A stretch of DNA of 64,000 nucleotides, taken from positions 1 to 64,000 of the forward strand of contig CAJUQJ010000015.1 of assembly GCA_910588215.1 (NCBI GenBank), in the 5' to 3' direction. The notes under the pieces were generated by a model. It was not told where the DNA came from. It did not search any database and saw only the letters and a program-made list of their open reading frames with translations. The stretch is from an uncultured Lachnospiraceae bacterium. Lineage in GTDB: Bacteria; Bacillota; Clostridia; Lachnospirales; Lachnospiraceae. Positions within the stretch are counted from its first letter, which is position 1. Each line of letters begins with the position of its first letter. A program made the position numbers and the translations under genes. This document shows, one piece after another, positions 34,583 through 43,799 of this stretch.

Positions 34583-36211
34583 TCATCGTAGATCCATATA
34601 CCGCACATACAACGCGTTAAACTCTTCCTGTTCTGCCAGATTGATACTCTCAATAAATGACAGTCGCTTTTCCAACTGCACTTTATCTGTCTTTCCATTC
34701 AATAAATCACATCCGATACGATATGCTCCGGCCAGAGAAGTATTTCCCGCCGCCGTCACTTTCCCCCGCATACTCGCAGGCAGCAAGCCAATCCGGAAAG
34801 CCGCCTCTACATCCAGGTAATAGCCAAATCCTCCGGCCAGATACACCCGATCGATCGGTGGCTGCCCCATCCTCTTCCATAAAATCTCTACGCCGGCACG
34901 CACTGCCGCCTTTGCCACCTGCAAAGCTCTGATATCCTTATTGTATAGTCGCACAGCCGGTTCTCCTACACTGATCCCTTCCGAAAACCATGGTTCCTCC
35001 AGCAAGCCAGTCTCATCCAAAACACCTGTCTGCAAGAGTTCCGCTACTTTAGCGATCATATCACTTCCCACGATTCCGGCGCCGGCGCCTCCCTCAAAGG
35101 CCGGTCCCGCCGCTGTAGCCGTAACGATCATACGCTTGCCGTCCGTGATCGCCATCTCTCCGTTTGTCCCCAGATCGATCAACAATCTGGCGCTTTGGGC
35201 AGCAATATCTTCCATTCCCTTATCCAACTCCTCGCATCGATCGTCATGCCTTATCGGGTCGATATTGAAAAGCAGGCCAAGCGCATAAAGTCCTGCCACA
35301 ATATCTCCACCCACAAATGCATTGATACCAGGCGATATCCATGCTTTGAAGTCCCAATCCGGATCCTCATAAACCTGCAGTCCAATCTCTACCGGTGTAA
35401 ATGGATGTCTGCCTAAAGATAACACATCATATCCCATAAGGAGATGCACCATCGTGGTATTGCCGGCTATACACATACATTGAATGGATATCCCTCTTCT
35501 TCTGAATTGCATAACACCCTCTTTCAATACAAAAAGGACCATCTGTTGCAATTCTTTACGTTTCCCTTCACCAGATGCCTTGATGCGTGAAATAACATCC
35601 GATCCATAACACCTTTGCGGATTCATGGCGCAGTAAGTGTCAAGAATCCTCCCCGTGCCGATTTCCATAAGCTGCATAGCAATCGTAGTCGTTCCAAGAT
35701 CAACTGCGATCACTGTTTCCACATCCTTTTCTGTGACACTTGCTTTTTTCTCTATAACACATGTGTCTGAAACACATGTTGTTTGATTTACTGACTGTTC
35801 ATTTTGCTGACTCAATCGGTCATCAAATTCCGACATCTCTTTCATTTCAGAAATAATAGCGATTTTCTTCTCTTCCGCAAAGGACAGTCTGATGACACAA
35901 TCGTCTCTCGGTCTGGTCAAACATGCCAGGCGATATCCTTGTCGCAGTTCCTCTGCAGTCATCACACTTCTTTCCAACATTGTCGGTATCATAACACCTC
36001 GAATGAATTGTACACGACATCTTCCGCAATCTCCTCTTCCTCCGCAGAAGCTGCCAAGTACTAATCCATTTTTTAGCAGAGTTGACATAAGTGTCATCGA
36101 AGAATCATGTGTCACAGTGATATTTTGCCCATTTTTTTCTTCAGAGCGCATATTTGTTTTTCCGTCATCTGTAACAATTGTAATTTTTATCTTTTTTGAA
36201 CTGCCTTCCAT
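34583..36211 (-). CDS. RACo-like corrinoid activation protein (2Fe-2S ferredoxin plus ASKHA ATPase)
   Basis: 542 residues. The N-terminal ferredoxin-type domain (about 1-115) has cluster ligands in FCGGRGDCGRC (C-x5-C-x2-C) and the fourth in RLACLTRP. A middle linker with five Cys/Glu-rich turns leads to the DUF4445/ASKHA domain (about 165-540). Here VIAVDLGTTTIAMQLM is the phosphate-binding loop, and IDLGTNGEMA and VYLAGGFGYYLD are ATPase motifs. The family reductively reactivates cobalt(II) corrinoid proteins in methyltransferase pathways. No corrinoid protein or methyltransferase lies nearby, so the partner must be elsewhere. Probably cotranscribed with DUF4250 31 bp upstream. Confidence 0.88.
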   Translation of the reverse strand: MEGSSKKIKITIVTDDGKTNMRSEEKNGQNITVTHDSSMTLMSTLLKNGLVLGSFCGGRGDCGRCRVQFIRGVMIPTMLERSVMTAEELRQGYRLACLTRPRDDCVIRLSFAEEKKIAIISEMKEMSEFDDRLSQQNEQSVNQTTCVSDTCVIEKKASVTEKDVETVIAVDLGTTTIAMQLMEIGTGRILDTYCAMNPQRCYGSDVISRIKASGEGKRKELQQMVLFVLKEGVMQFRRRGISIQCMCIAGNTTMVHLLMGYDVLSLGRHPFTPVEIGLQVYEDPDWDFKAWISPGINAFVGGDIVAGLYALGLLFNIDPIRHDDRCEELDKGMEDIAAQSARLLIDLGTNGEMAITDGKRMIVTATAAGPAFEGGAGAGIVGSDMIAKVAELLQTGVLDETGLLEEPWFSEGISVGEPAVRLYNKDIRALQVAKAAVRAGVEILWKRMGQPPIDRVYLAGGFGYYLDVEAAFRIGLLPASMRGKVTAAGNTSLAGAYRIGCDLLNGKTDKVQLEKRLSFIESINLAEQEEFNALYVRYMDLR

Positions 36212-36242
36212 CCCTCACTATTCTCCTGTGATGATCTCAAGA

Positions 36243-36416
36243 TCATATAAACTGATTTTTTGCACTGTCATAGTGATAATCAATAACAGCCAATTTATCT
36301 TCAAGTTCTTTCCGGTCAAGATCCAGATCATCACAAAGTGCAGCAAGATCTCCATAGAAATCCCGTAATTTCAAATTGATATAGCTTAATAACATAACAG
36401 GGTCTTTTGGTATCAT
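36243..36416 (-). CDS. DUF4250 small protein (57 residues)
   Basis: Starts at the ATG at 36416 (aaaggatg 7 bases upstream) and ends in TGA at 36243. It begins MIPKDPVMLLSYINLKLRDF and ends DYHYDSAKNQFI. The K-D-P-x-M-L-L-S-x-x-N-x-K-L-R-D pattern and the CDDLDLDRKELEDKL stretch match the DUF4250 family, which is small and clostridial. Helix-rich, with no cysteine pair or transmembrane segment. Function unknown. Only 31 bp before the RACo-like gene, so likely one operon. Confidence 0.85.
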   Translation of the reverse strand: MIPKDPVMLLSYINLKLRDFYGDLAALCDDLDLDRKELEDKLAVIDYHYDSAKNQFI

Positions 36417-36570
36417 AACATTTCATCCTTTCTATATTAATAGCACACGTTTTCATTTATACATTTCACAATACCCCCGCAGCACCCTACAGGCCATTGC
36501 TTTATTTTCCGGATCACATACCCATCCCGCGGTCTTCCGTGCACCACTGTATCGCTCTTACCATGGCGTA

Positions 36571-37734
36571 CTAACGCAGTTCCATCTCCACGCTGTAAGT
36601 TGTACCATCGCTGACGACTCTGGCCATACTGCCACAGATCAGTGGCATCATCGGCGGCAGATGGCCGATATCCAGATCCATCATCACCGGAACATGATAC
36701 TGACGCAGCATCTCATAGGCCGCCTGATAGTGATCGATACCAAACTCCTCCTGCTCCATACCGATACGAGGTCTGCCGATCAGAAATCCTTTACAGTACC
36801 GAAACCATCCGGCATGCTCCATCTGCCACATAGCCCTTCGGATACTCATCAGGTTCAGATCACAGGCTTCCAGAAACCACAGGATACCATCTTCTTTGTA
36901 TCGCTCTATGAATTCATTGACCTTATCATACTTTGTACCAGTCAGGTTTACCAGACAATCCATACAGCCGCCCAACAGCCTTCCTTCAAATTCTATAACA
37001 TCTGTTCCACACAGTCGTTGTCCCTCTGCCGTATCAGTAATATTCTCTATTGACTCCTTCGGTCCGTTAGTTTTTGACATTATATTACACGTGTTTGTTT
37101 CTTGATCTCCTGCAAGACTGTCTATGTTGGTCTTTCCATCCGGTAAAATATATTTTATAACAGATGCTTCTGTTAAGTTGTAGGCCTCGTATGGATGCTC
37201 CTCATCCTTTAACGATTCCCGCTCCCACTGGTCATATCCCTGCATGGTCAGTTTTTGTCCCGTAAGGAGCTTCATGGCATCCTCCAAAGACGAATGGCGC
37301 GGTTCCATGCCAAAGGCGGCGGCACAAGGCCCATAAATAGCAGCTGTATCACACAGGGTCGTCAGAAGAAACGTCATATTCGTATTATCCGAATATCCCA
37401 TATACCATTTAGGAGCCGCATTTTTCAACTCCTCAAAGTTTACATAATCCAGAATCTCACACATCAATTCGCCGCCGCCGCAAGAAATTATGCAATCACT
37501 TGTTGTGTTACAATAATATTCTGTCAATTCTCTCCCGCAGCTCTCCGGCGTGCTGCTGATCCCCACACCATCAGACGCATAGCAATTTGGCCCAAATTCC
37601 AGAGAATATCCCTGTTTTTGCCATTTCTGCTGAGCCTTTTCAAACCCGCTCCTATAGGGTTCGATCGCACATCCAAACGATGGCGCCACAAATGCAATGG
37701 TTCCTTTTTCCTGCAAAAATTTTGGATATTTCAT
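36571..37734 (-). CDS. S66 family peptidase (LD-carboxypeptidase/MccF-like)
   Basis: 387 residues; RBS aaggagg. It begins with the family strand GTIAFVAPSFG. The nucleophile Ser lies in WYMGYSDNTNM (G-x-S-D), and the substrate region YGPCAAAFGMEP follows. WFLEACDLNLMS carries the expected acidic residue, and the catalytic His is in LDIGHLPPMMPL. Two S66 activities are known: recycling murein tetrapeptides by removing D-Ala, and cleaving peptidyl-nucleotide antibiotics (MccF). The long insertion at about 165-235 (asparagine-rich) is less usual. Cytoplasmic, no signal peptide. Confidence 0.88.
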   Translation of the reverse strand: MKYPKFLQEKGTIAFVAPSFGCAIEPYRSGFEKAQQKWQKQGYSLEFGPNCYASDGVGISSTPESCGRELTEYYCNTTSDCIISCGGGELMCEILDYVNFEELKNAAPKWYMGYSDNTNMTFLLTTLCDTAAIYGPCAAAFGMEPRHSSLEDAMKLLTGQKLTMQGYDQWERESLKDEEHPYEAYNLTEASVIKYILPDGKTNIDSLAGDQETNTCNIMSKTNGPKESIENITDTAEGQRLCGTDVIEFEGRLLGGCMDCLVNLTGTKYDKVNEFIERYKEDGILWFLEACDLNLMSIRRAMWQMEHAGWFRYCKGFLIGRPRIGMEQEEFGIDHYQAAYEMLRQYHVPVMMDLDIGHLPPMMPLICGSMARVVSDGTTYSVEMELR

Positions 37735-38086
37735 TCCAATTTCCTCCTTTTGATGCTCTGTATCACGCGATACTTAAATAAAGATTTAATATATTCTACA
37801 TTTTTGCATGATTACCTTCAAAAAAGCAGTCAAAACTCGCCACACATTTCCTATCAAATAAAATACAGGTGTTTTATTTGACATGCTTCCTCCTTATTTT
37901 AACATACAATCTATTTATACTCCATACAAGATTTGCCCGGTCAGATTTACCAGACTCGTTTTCGTCTGAAATCGTAAAGGTATTGGTCGAATGCATATTG
38001 TGCAGCAATAAATTATCTCTTGCATCCGTGTGCATATGGTTTTTGATTGACTCTTCGTCCGTTGCAGATTGCTTTAGTGGCATGAT
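37735..38086. other. Intergenic region upstream of the S66 gene
   Basis: AT-rich and without a convincing gene. A perfect 9-bp inverted repeat caaataaaa/ttttatttg (37855-37863 and 37872-37880, 8-base spacer) could be an operator or hairpin in the S66 promoter region. The clpB terminator begins at the right end. Confidence 0.4.
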
Positions 38087-38126
38087 AAAAAATCCTTCCC
38101 AAACTGTAACGTTCCGGGAAGGATTT
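38087..38126 (-). terminator. Intrinsic terminator after clpB
   Basis: aaatccttccc (38090-38100) pairs exactly with gggaaggattt (38116-38126). On the minus strand the stem ends in a run of T (38092 down to 38087). It lies 34 bases 3' of the clpB stop. Confidence 0.85.
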
Positions 38127-38159
38127 CGATCACGCTTGCTATTTTATTAATACTTTCAT

Positions 38160-40745
38160 CTATACTTTTCGTTTTGCAGCCAGGGCTCCGTTTTCCATAA
38201 CAATCAGTATTGTATCTTTGCTGCACACCTGATCTGCCAGAATCAGTTTCGCCGATAAGGTTTCCACATATTTCTGTATATAACGCTTCAACGGTCTCGC
38301 TCCATAGACTGGATCATACGCATTTTCCACAATAAACTGTTCCGCTTCCGGTGTCAGTTCTATCTGCAGTTCCCTGTCCGCAAGGCGTCTGTTCAGATCG
38401 TCCACGATCAGGTGAATGATTCCGCCGATATTATCCTTCGTCAATGGTTTGAAAAGTATCGTCTCATCCAACCTGTTGAGAAATTCCGGCCGGAAATGGT
38501 TCCTCAAGTCCCCCATGACCATCTGCTCTGCTTCCTCCGTGATCGCCCCATCTGCATCGATCCCATCCAAAAGATAATTTGCACCGATATTTGAGGTCAT
38601 GATGAGAATGGTATTCTTAAAGTCGACCGTTCTTCCCTGCGAATCCGTAATACGTCCATCATCCAGCACCTGCAGCAATACATTGAACACATCCGGATGT
38701 GCTTTCTCAATCTCATCGAAAAGCACAACCGAATACGGTTTCCTCCTGACAGCCTCGGTCAATTGTCCGCCTTCCTCATAACCAACATATCCGGGAGGTG
38801 CCCCGATCAGCCTAGATACCGAATACTTCTCCATATATTCACTCATATCGATACGCACCATATTGGTCTCATCGTCAAACAAGGAAGCGGCCAGTGCCTT
38901 GGCAAGTTCCGTCTTACCCACGCCGGTAGGCCCAAGGAAAAGAAACGACCCGATCGGCTTTGTGGGATCCTTAATTCCTGCCTTAGATCGAATGATAGCA
39001 TCCGTTACTTTAGTTACGCCTTCATCCTGTCCTATCACACGTTTATGCAGTTCGTCATCCAAATGCAGCGTCTTATTGCGTTCGCTCTCGGTCAGTTTGG
39101 ATACCGGTATCCCTGTCCAGCGGGAAATGATCCGTGCGATCTCTTCATCTGATACACTCTCATGTACCAGCGACAGATCTTTCAATTTCACCTGTTCTTC
39201 TTCAATCTCCAACTGCTGCCGCAGAGCCGGTAGCCTGCCGTAGCTGAGTTCCGCCGCCTTCTCATAATCTCCTTCCCGCTGCGCGATCTGGATCTGATTG
39301 TTGATCTCATCGATCTCCTCCCGCATCTTAGACAGTTTCTCTACGGAAGCTTTCTCATTTTCCCACTGTGCCATACGGTTCTTCAGCTCTTCTTTTAACT
39401 CTGCAAGATCACGCTGCAGATTGGCCAAGCGTTCTCTGCTCAGAGTATCTTCTTCCTTTTTCAGGGCTGTCTCTTCGATCTCCAACTGCATCACTCTGCG
39501 CTGCAATTCATCCAACTCCGTGGGCATGGAATCCAATTCTGTCTTGATCAGTGCACACGCCTCATCCACCAGATCGATCGCCTTATCCGGCAGAAAACGA
39601 TCGGAAATATAACGGTTCGAGAGCACTGCTGCGCTGACCAGTGCGTTATCCATAATCTTCACACCGTGGAAAACCTCGTAGCGCTCCTTCAAGCCGCGCA
39701 GAATCGATATCGTATCCTCCACTGTAGGCTCATCTACCATAACCGGCTGAAAACGCCGCTCCAGTGCGGCATCCTTCTCAATATACTGGCGGTACTCATC
39801 CAGCGTGGTGGCACCGATACAGTGCAGCTCACCTCTTGCCAGCATGGGCTTTAACATGTTCCCTGCATCCATGGCACCATCCGTCTTGCCTGCTCCCACG
39901 ATCGTGTGCAGTTCATCGATAAATAGAATAATCTGACCGTCACTGTTCTTCACATCATCCAGTACCGCTTTCAGACGTTCCTCGAACTCACCACGATACT
40001 TCGCACCTGCTACCAGCGCACCCATATCCAATGAGAAAATCTTCTTATCTTTCAACCCTTCCGGCACATCTCCTCTGACAATACGCTGCGCCAGCCCCTC
40101 TGCGACCGCTGTCTTGCCGACGCCCGGTTCCCCGATCAGCACCGGATTGTTCTTCGTCTTGCGGGACAGGATACGGATTACATTGCGTATCTCATTGTCT
40201 CTGCCGATAACGGGATCAAGCTTCTGGTTGCGCGCCCGCTCCACCAGATCCTGTCCGTATTTCTCCAGTGTATCATAAGTTGCTTCCGGATTGTCCGAAG
40301 TGACTCTCTGATTGCCGCGCACTGTAGACAGCGCCTGCAGGAAACGTTCCTTCGTGATACCAAACTCCCGGAATATCTCCTTGATCTCTCTGTTCGGATG
40401 CTTCAACATGGCCAAAAACAGGTGTTCCACAGAGACATACTCATCACCCAATGCCCTGGCTTCATCTTCCGCACCGATCAGCGTCTTATTCAGATCCTGT
40501 CCAATGTAAATCTGCCCGCCCTGTACTTTTGTACGCTTACGGATTCCCTGCTCTACACGATCCGTAAAATATTCCTTCTGTATTTCCATCTTCTCGATCA
40601 GTTTCAAGATCAGGCTGTCATCGATCGTGAGCAAGCTGTATAACAGGTGTTCTTGCTCGATTTCCTGATTCCCGTATTCGTAGGCCAGTTTCTCACACTG
40701 CTGTACTGCCTGCATAGATTTCTGGGTAAACTTTGTCAGATTCAT
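38160..40745 (-). CDS. clpB: ATP-dependent disaggregase ClpB
   Basis: 861 residues from the ATG at 40745 (RBS aaaaggaggg); an in-frame start at 40769 overlaps no RBS. Hexameric Hsp100 that rescues aggregated proteins with DnaK. An N-terminal Clp-N double repeat (about 1-145) is followed by NBD1 with Walker A GEPGVGKTAVAEGL. The coiled-coil middle domain (about 410-525) is needed for disaggregation. NBD2 has Walker A GPTGVGKTELAKAL and the arginine-finger region GARPLKRYIQKYVE. The M domain distinguishes it from ClpA/ClpC. Regulated by HrcA through the CIRCE element upstream. Confidence 0.97.
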   Translation of the reverse strand: MNLTKFTQKSMQAVQQCEKLAYEYGNQEIEQEHLLYSLLTIDDSLILKLIEKMEIQKEYFTDRVEQGIRKRTKVQGGQIYIGQDLNKTLIGAEDEARALGDEYVSVEHLFLAMLKHPNREIKEIFREFGITKERFLQALSTVRGNQRVTSDNPEATYDTLEKYGQDLVERARNQKLDPVIGRDNEIRNVIRILSRKTKNNPVLIGEPGVGKTAVAEGLAQRIVRGDVPEGLKDKKIFSLDMGALVAGAKYRGEFEERLKAVLDDVKNSDGQIILFIDELHTIVGAGKTDGAMDAGNMLKPMLARGELHCIGATTLDEYRQYIEKDAALERRFQPVMVDEPTVEDTISILRGLKERYEVFHGVKIMDNALVSAAVLSNRYISDRFLPDKAIDLVDEACALIKTELDSMPTELDELQRRVMQLEIEETALKKEEDTLSRERLANLQRDLAELKEELKNRMAQWENEKASVEKLSKMREEIDEINNQIQIAQREGDYEKAAELSYGRLPALRQQLEIEEEQVKLKDLSLVHESVSDEEIARIISRWTGIPVSKLTESERNKTLHLDDELHKRVIGQDEGVTKVTDAIIRSKAGIKDPTKPIGSFLFLGPTGVGKTELAKALAASLFDDETNMVRIDMSEYMEKYSVSRLIGAPPGYVGYEEGGQLTEAVRRKPYSVVLFDEIEKAHPDVFNVLLQVLDDGRITDSQGRTVDFKNTILIMTSNIGANYLLDGIDADGAITEEAEQMVMGDLRNHFRPEFLNRLDETILFKPLTKDNIGGIIHLIVDDLNRRLADRELQIELTPEAEQFIVENAYDPVYGARPLKRYIQKYVETLSAKLILADQVCSKDTILIVMENGALAAKRKV

Positions 40746-40896
40746 TATATCCCTCCTTTTGGATGTCAATTTCCGGTATCCGGTATTGTTCCTGCATATT
40801 TTAAAGTTTTAAATATCTATTGTTACCATTATTATTAATTAGTGTTGTTATTTTAATCACCCGGTAACCTGCATTGTTTGTTCTACTGACACTATC

Positions 40897-40925
40897 ACAA
40901 TACACCCGATTGTTAGCACTGTCAA
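40897..40925 (-). promoter_or_regulatory. SigA-type promoter of clpB
   Basis: On the minus strand, -35 TTGACA (40925-40920) and -10 TATTGT (40902-40897) have an exact 17-base spacer. The -35 lies inside the CIRCE element, so HrcA binding would block RNA polymerase. The 5' leader is about 145 bases and AT-rich. Confidence 0.8.
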
Positions 40926-40939
40926 GAGGTGAGTGCTAA
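40913..40939. promoter_or_regulatory. CIRCE element (HrcA operator)
   Basis: ttagcactg-N9-gagtgctaa: one deviation (G instead of C at the ninth base) from the consensus TTAGCACTC-N9-GAGTGCTAA. HrcA repressor binding here gives heat-shock induction of clpB. Confidence 0.93.
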
Positions 40940-41034
40940 TTATTTTATTAAAATTTTGCAAACCTAGTGTTTATGCGGGTTTGCGGGTTTCAAAATTTCT
41001 GTTTTTCAAATATAACATGTGTTTTACACCAAAT

Positions 41035-41660
41035 TTACACCATTTTTTCCGCGAGCAATGAGCAAAGCACCGTGCTTACTGCCAATGAGTACCGCTCCAC
41101 TTCCTCCCTGACATCCTCTCTGCCCGCGATATGATTATATACGTCCATCGTCACATCACTGTGGGCGTGTCCCATGAGATATTGCAGCACCTTGATGTTC
41201 ATGCCCTGTCTTGCCATGTTGATGCAGGCAGTATGCCTTAGGTTGTGGGCTGAGATTCTCGGAAGAAGTTCCGCCTTGCGGTGTTCTTTCTTTGCCCTGA
41301 TGACTTCTTCCTTATTATACTTATCTACCACATTGTAAATCACGTTGTTGACTGCGCTTGGCATCAGCGGTCTTCCCGTCTTCGCTAGGAATATAAAATC
41401 CGAATACCCGTCTATCTCCTCAATGCTGCGCCGACCGAGCATAAAATTAATCTTTTTCTGCTCCAAAAAGGCTTTATACACGCTCTCTGTAAACGGAATA
41501 ATCCGCACACCTGCCTTTGTTTTAGGTGTAGATACCCGAAATCCGTAGCCATCACCCCAATCCTTATAGATTAGCTGATGATCTATGGAAAGTTCCCTGT
41601 TCTCCATGTCCACATCCGCCCATGTCAGACCGATCAGTTCTGCTTTTGTCAAGCAAAATC
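41035..41660 (-). pseudogene. Tyrosine recombinase (integrase), N-terminally truncated
   Basis: About 205 residues remain of a Tn916/phage-type integrase of about 380-400. Present: the lysine beta-hairpin region (TPKTKAGVRIIP), HNLRHTA (H-x-x-R), GHAHSDVT, and the catalytic Tyr in MDVYNH. Missing: the N-terminal DNA-binding domains and the first catalytic Arg. The sequence just before EL(I)GLTWADVD reads FCLTKA rather than TG-[LM]-R. Homology stops at about 41660, right beside the serine recombinase gene. Without Arg I it should be inactive. Likely an attB-side remnant cut by insertion of the serine recombinase element. Confidence 0.8.
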
Positions 41661-41690
41661 TAAAAAAATAATATTTTCTTTTTCAACAGA

Positions 41691-41724
41691 AAAGACACCA
41701 CAGAACCAGCTCCATGATGTCTTT
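41691..41724 (-). terminator. Hairpin after the serine recombinase gene
   Basis: On the minus strand, aaagacatca pairs with tggtgtcttt (one GU) around a 14-base loop, and a short T-rich stretch follows. It lies between the recombinase stop and the disrupted integrase. Confidence 0.6.
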
Positions 41725-41747
41725 CCCACATTATTTCCTATACTACT

Positions 41748-43352
41748 TTATTCCAGCGTAACCACTTCTTTCTCCCTGGCTATTTCAGGAAAGAACCAGT
41801 CATCCATCTTCCATACAATCTCTATCCTCTCCTCGCTGTAAACCTGCACACTGTCAATCACAGTAACCAATCTACCTTTATCGAAAGTTTCAAGCGATTC
41901 CAAACCTTCCAGTTCTGCCTCCCTCTCTTTCATATGCAGCATCTGTTCCCTGACCTGCATGATCTCCTCTTTCAGCTCCGGTATCCTTTCTTCTATTTCC
42001 AGAATCCGGCCTGCTGTACTCTCATATTCCTTGCGGTACTGTTCTTTCGTGATATTTCCAGAGCGGTAATCCTCATAAAGCCTGAGTTTCCTTGATGAAA
42101 GTCTCCTTTTCTCTGCTTCCAGCTTCCCTGTTTCTTCCTCAATGGCCGCTGTCTTTGCCCATTCCTTTTTCTTTCTTGACACCTCTTCCGACACCATGCC
42201 TGCCATAGTGCGGGTGCAGGACAATACGGCATTTTCCAGCCGCTCCCTGTCCACATGGAGCGCCCTGCATTCCGCAATGCCTGAAGTTGCAGCTTCCCCG
42301 CACCGGTAGGCATTTCCCCAGCTTGTCGGCGTCAGCCGCCTCCCACAGTGCGGGCAAAAAAGGATCGGCTGGGCTTTCCGTCCTTTCGGCACATTTTTCT
42401 TTTCATGCGTAAACGCCTTTGCATTTGCCATGTCAAACAGTTCTTTCGTCACAAGGGACTCATGCGTCCCCTCCATGATGATCCATTCTGACCTGTCATT
42501 TTTAACCTGCCGCTTCGAGCCGACTGCCGACTGCCTTGTCTTGTTCCAGACAGTCCTTCCGAGATAAACTTCATTTTTTAACATATCGCCAATGGTAGTA
42601 ATAGTCCACTGCTTTTTCTCTTTTTCCTTATGGCTTTTCCTTTTCAGCCCTATCTTCTGAAAATGTTCCATACAGGTTGGTATCCCTTGCTCATTAAGGA
42701 ATCGTGCAATCTCCGGTTTCTTCTTCCCCTCCGCTGCCATTGTGAATATCATCCGCACAACTTCCGCCGCTTCTTTATCGGGGATGAGCTGGTGCACATT
42801 TTCCGGGTTCTTTAAGTAACCGTAAGGTGCAAACGCACCCATATATTCCCCACGGGCGGCCCTTGTCCCCATTGCGCTTTTTACCTTTTTGGACAAATCC
42901 CGGCTGTACATGGAATTAATGATATTTTTCAGAGCAACGCTCATTCCCCCGGTCATTCCCATACAGTCCTCACTGTCAAACTGGTCATTTACGGAAATAA
43001 AACGTATACCGAGCAATGGAAATATCCGTTCAAGGTAATTGCCCGTCTCTAAATGGTCCCTTCCGAACCTTGAAAAATCCTTGACGATGATACAGCCGAT
43101 TTCCCCACATTTTGCGTCATCCATCATTCTCTGGAAAGCCGGCCTTTGGAAATTAGAGCCGCTGTAACCATCGTCCACACGTTCGGAAACCACTATAATA
43201 TCGTCTTTGTCTTTCAGGAAATCTCTGATAAGATTCTTCTGGTTAGAAATGCTGTTGCTCTCTGCCTTTGCTGCGCTGGCAACATCGCCATCCTCTTTGG
43301 AAAGCCTTACATAGATGGCTGCATGGTAGATCCTGTCTGCTGTTTTACCCAT
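41748..43352 (-). CDS. Large serine recombinase
   Basis: 534 residues. The N-terminal resolvase domain starts YHAAIYVRLSKEDGD, with the catalytic Ser in VRLSKED; conserved Arg residues lie in FSRFGRDHLETGNYLE. A PF07508 recombinase domain follows (about 170-285, GYLKNPENVHQLIPDKEAAE). A zinc-ribbon (FCPHCGRRLTP ... YRCGEA ... C) and a long coiled-coil (about 380-480, KLEAEKRRLSSRKLRLYEDY) complete the TnpX/TndX-like layout. The enzyme excises and integrates mobile elements through a 2-base core. It is probably functional (no frameshift seen). RBS aaggagg before the ATG. Confidence 0.95.
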   Translation of the reverse strand: MGKTADRIYHAAIYVRLSKEDGDVASAAKAESNSISNQKNLIRDFLKDKDDIIVVSERVDDGYSGSNFQRPAFQRMMDDAKCGEIGCIIVKDFSRFGRDHLETGNYLERIFPLLGIRFISVNDQFDSEDCMGMTGGMSVALKNIINSMYSRDLSKKVKSAMGTRAARGEYMGAFAPYGYLKNPENVHQLIPDKEAAEVVRMIFTMAAEGKKKPEIARFLNEQGIPTCMEHFQKIGLKRKSHKEKEKKQWTITTIGDMLKNEVYLGRTVWNKTRQSAVGSKRQVKNDRSEWIIMEGTHESLVTKELFDMANAKAFTHEKKNVPKGRKAQPILFCPHCGRRLTPTSWGNAYRCGEAATSGIAECRALHVDRERLENAVLSCTRTMAGMVSEEVSRKKKEWAKTAAIEEETGKLEAEKRRLSSRKLRLYEDYRSGNITKEQYRKEYESTAGRILEIEERIPELKEEIMQVREQMLHMKEREAELEGLESLETFDKGRLVTVIDSVQVYSEERIEIVWKMDDWFFPEIAREKEVVTLE

Positions 43353-43550
43353 ATGCGTGATCCTCCTTAAACCTTAAACTGTTAAGCAGGACAAACGCCA
43401 GTAAACTTATATTAGATTTGATGCTGATACGGGTACGCCTTTCCCATGGGACACCCTTCTGCCTTTCCTCAGATTAAATCTTACCATAAACTGCTGCATC
43501 TTTCCACTGCTTTCTTATAAAATTCCAGTAACTTTTGTAATCATCTTCCG

Positions 43551-43799
43551 TTATCCCATAAGGAGCAGCCCCTCAAAGGCCTCCTCAAAGCTCATCCCGT
43601 TATTGGCAAACCGTATCTTGACCATTGTAGAACCAACCTTTACAAGGTAGGGGTTCCCTACTTTCCCAAGGTACTGTTTCTTTTTTTCCTCCACCGTCCT
43701 GCCCCTGTCAATCCTTATTCTGCTTATGTCCTTTAATTCCTCTATCTTTACATCGTCAAAATCCTGTTCCAAAAATTCCCTGTGCTCCTCCACAGTCAT
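43551..43799 (-). CDS. DUF6870-like small protein
   Basis: 82 residues; RBS gggaggtg. It contains DDVKIEELKDISRIRID and NPYLVKVGSTMVKIRFANNG. This resembles the small DUF6870-type proteins that accompany recombinase genes in clostridial integrative elements. The C-terminal VKIRFANNGMSFEEAFEG is the best match to that pattern. Function unknown. It is 198 bp upstream of the serine recombinase, same strand, probably the same transcript. Family assignment is from memory of the pattern. Confidence 0.7.
   Translation of the reverse strand: MTVEEHREFLEQDFDDVKIEELKDISRIRIDRGRTVEEKKKQYLGKVGNPYLVKVGSTMVKIRFANNGMSFEEAFEGLLLMG

Noticed and set aside
37874..38083. Minus-strand open frame of 69 residues between S66 and clpB
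   Set aside because: Its start is inside the clpB terminator and no RBS or domain is present.
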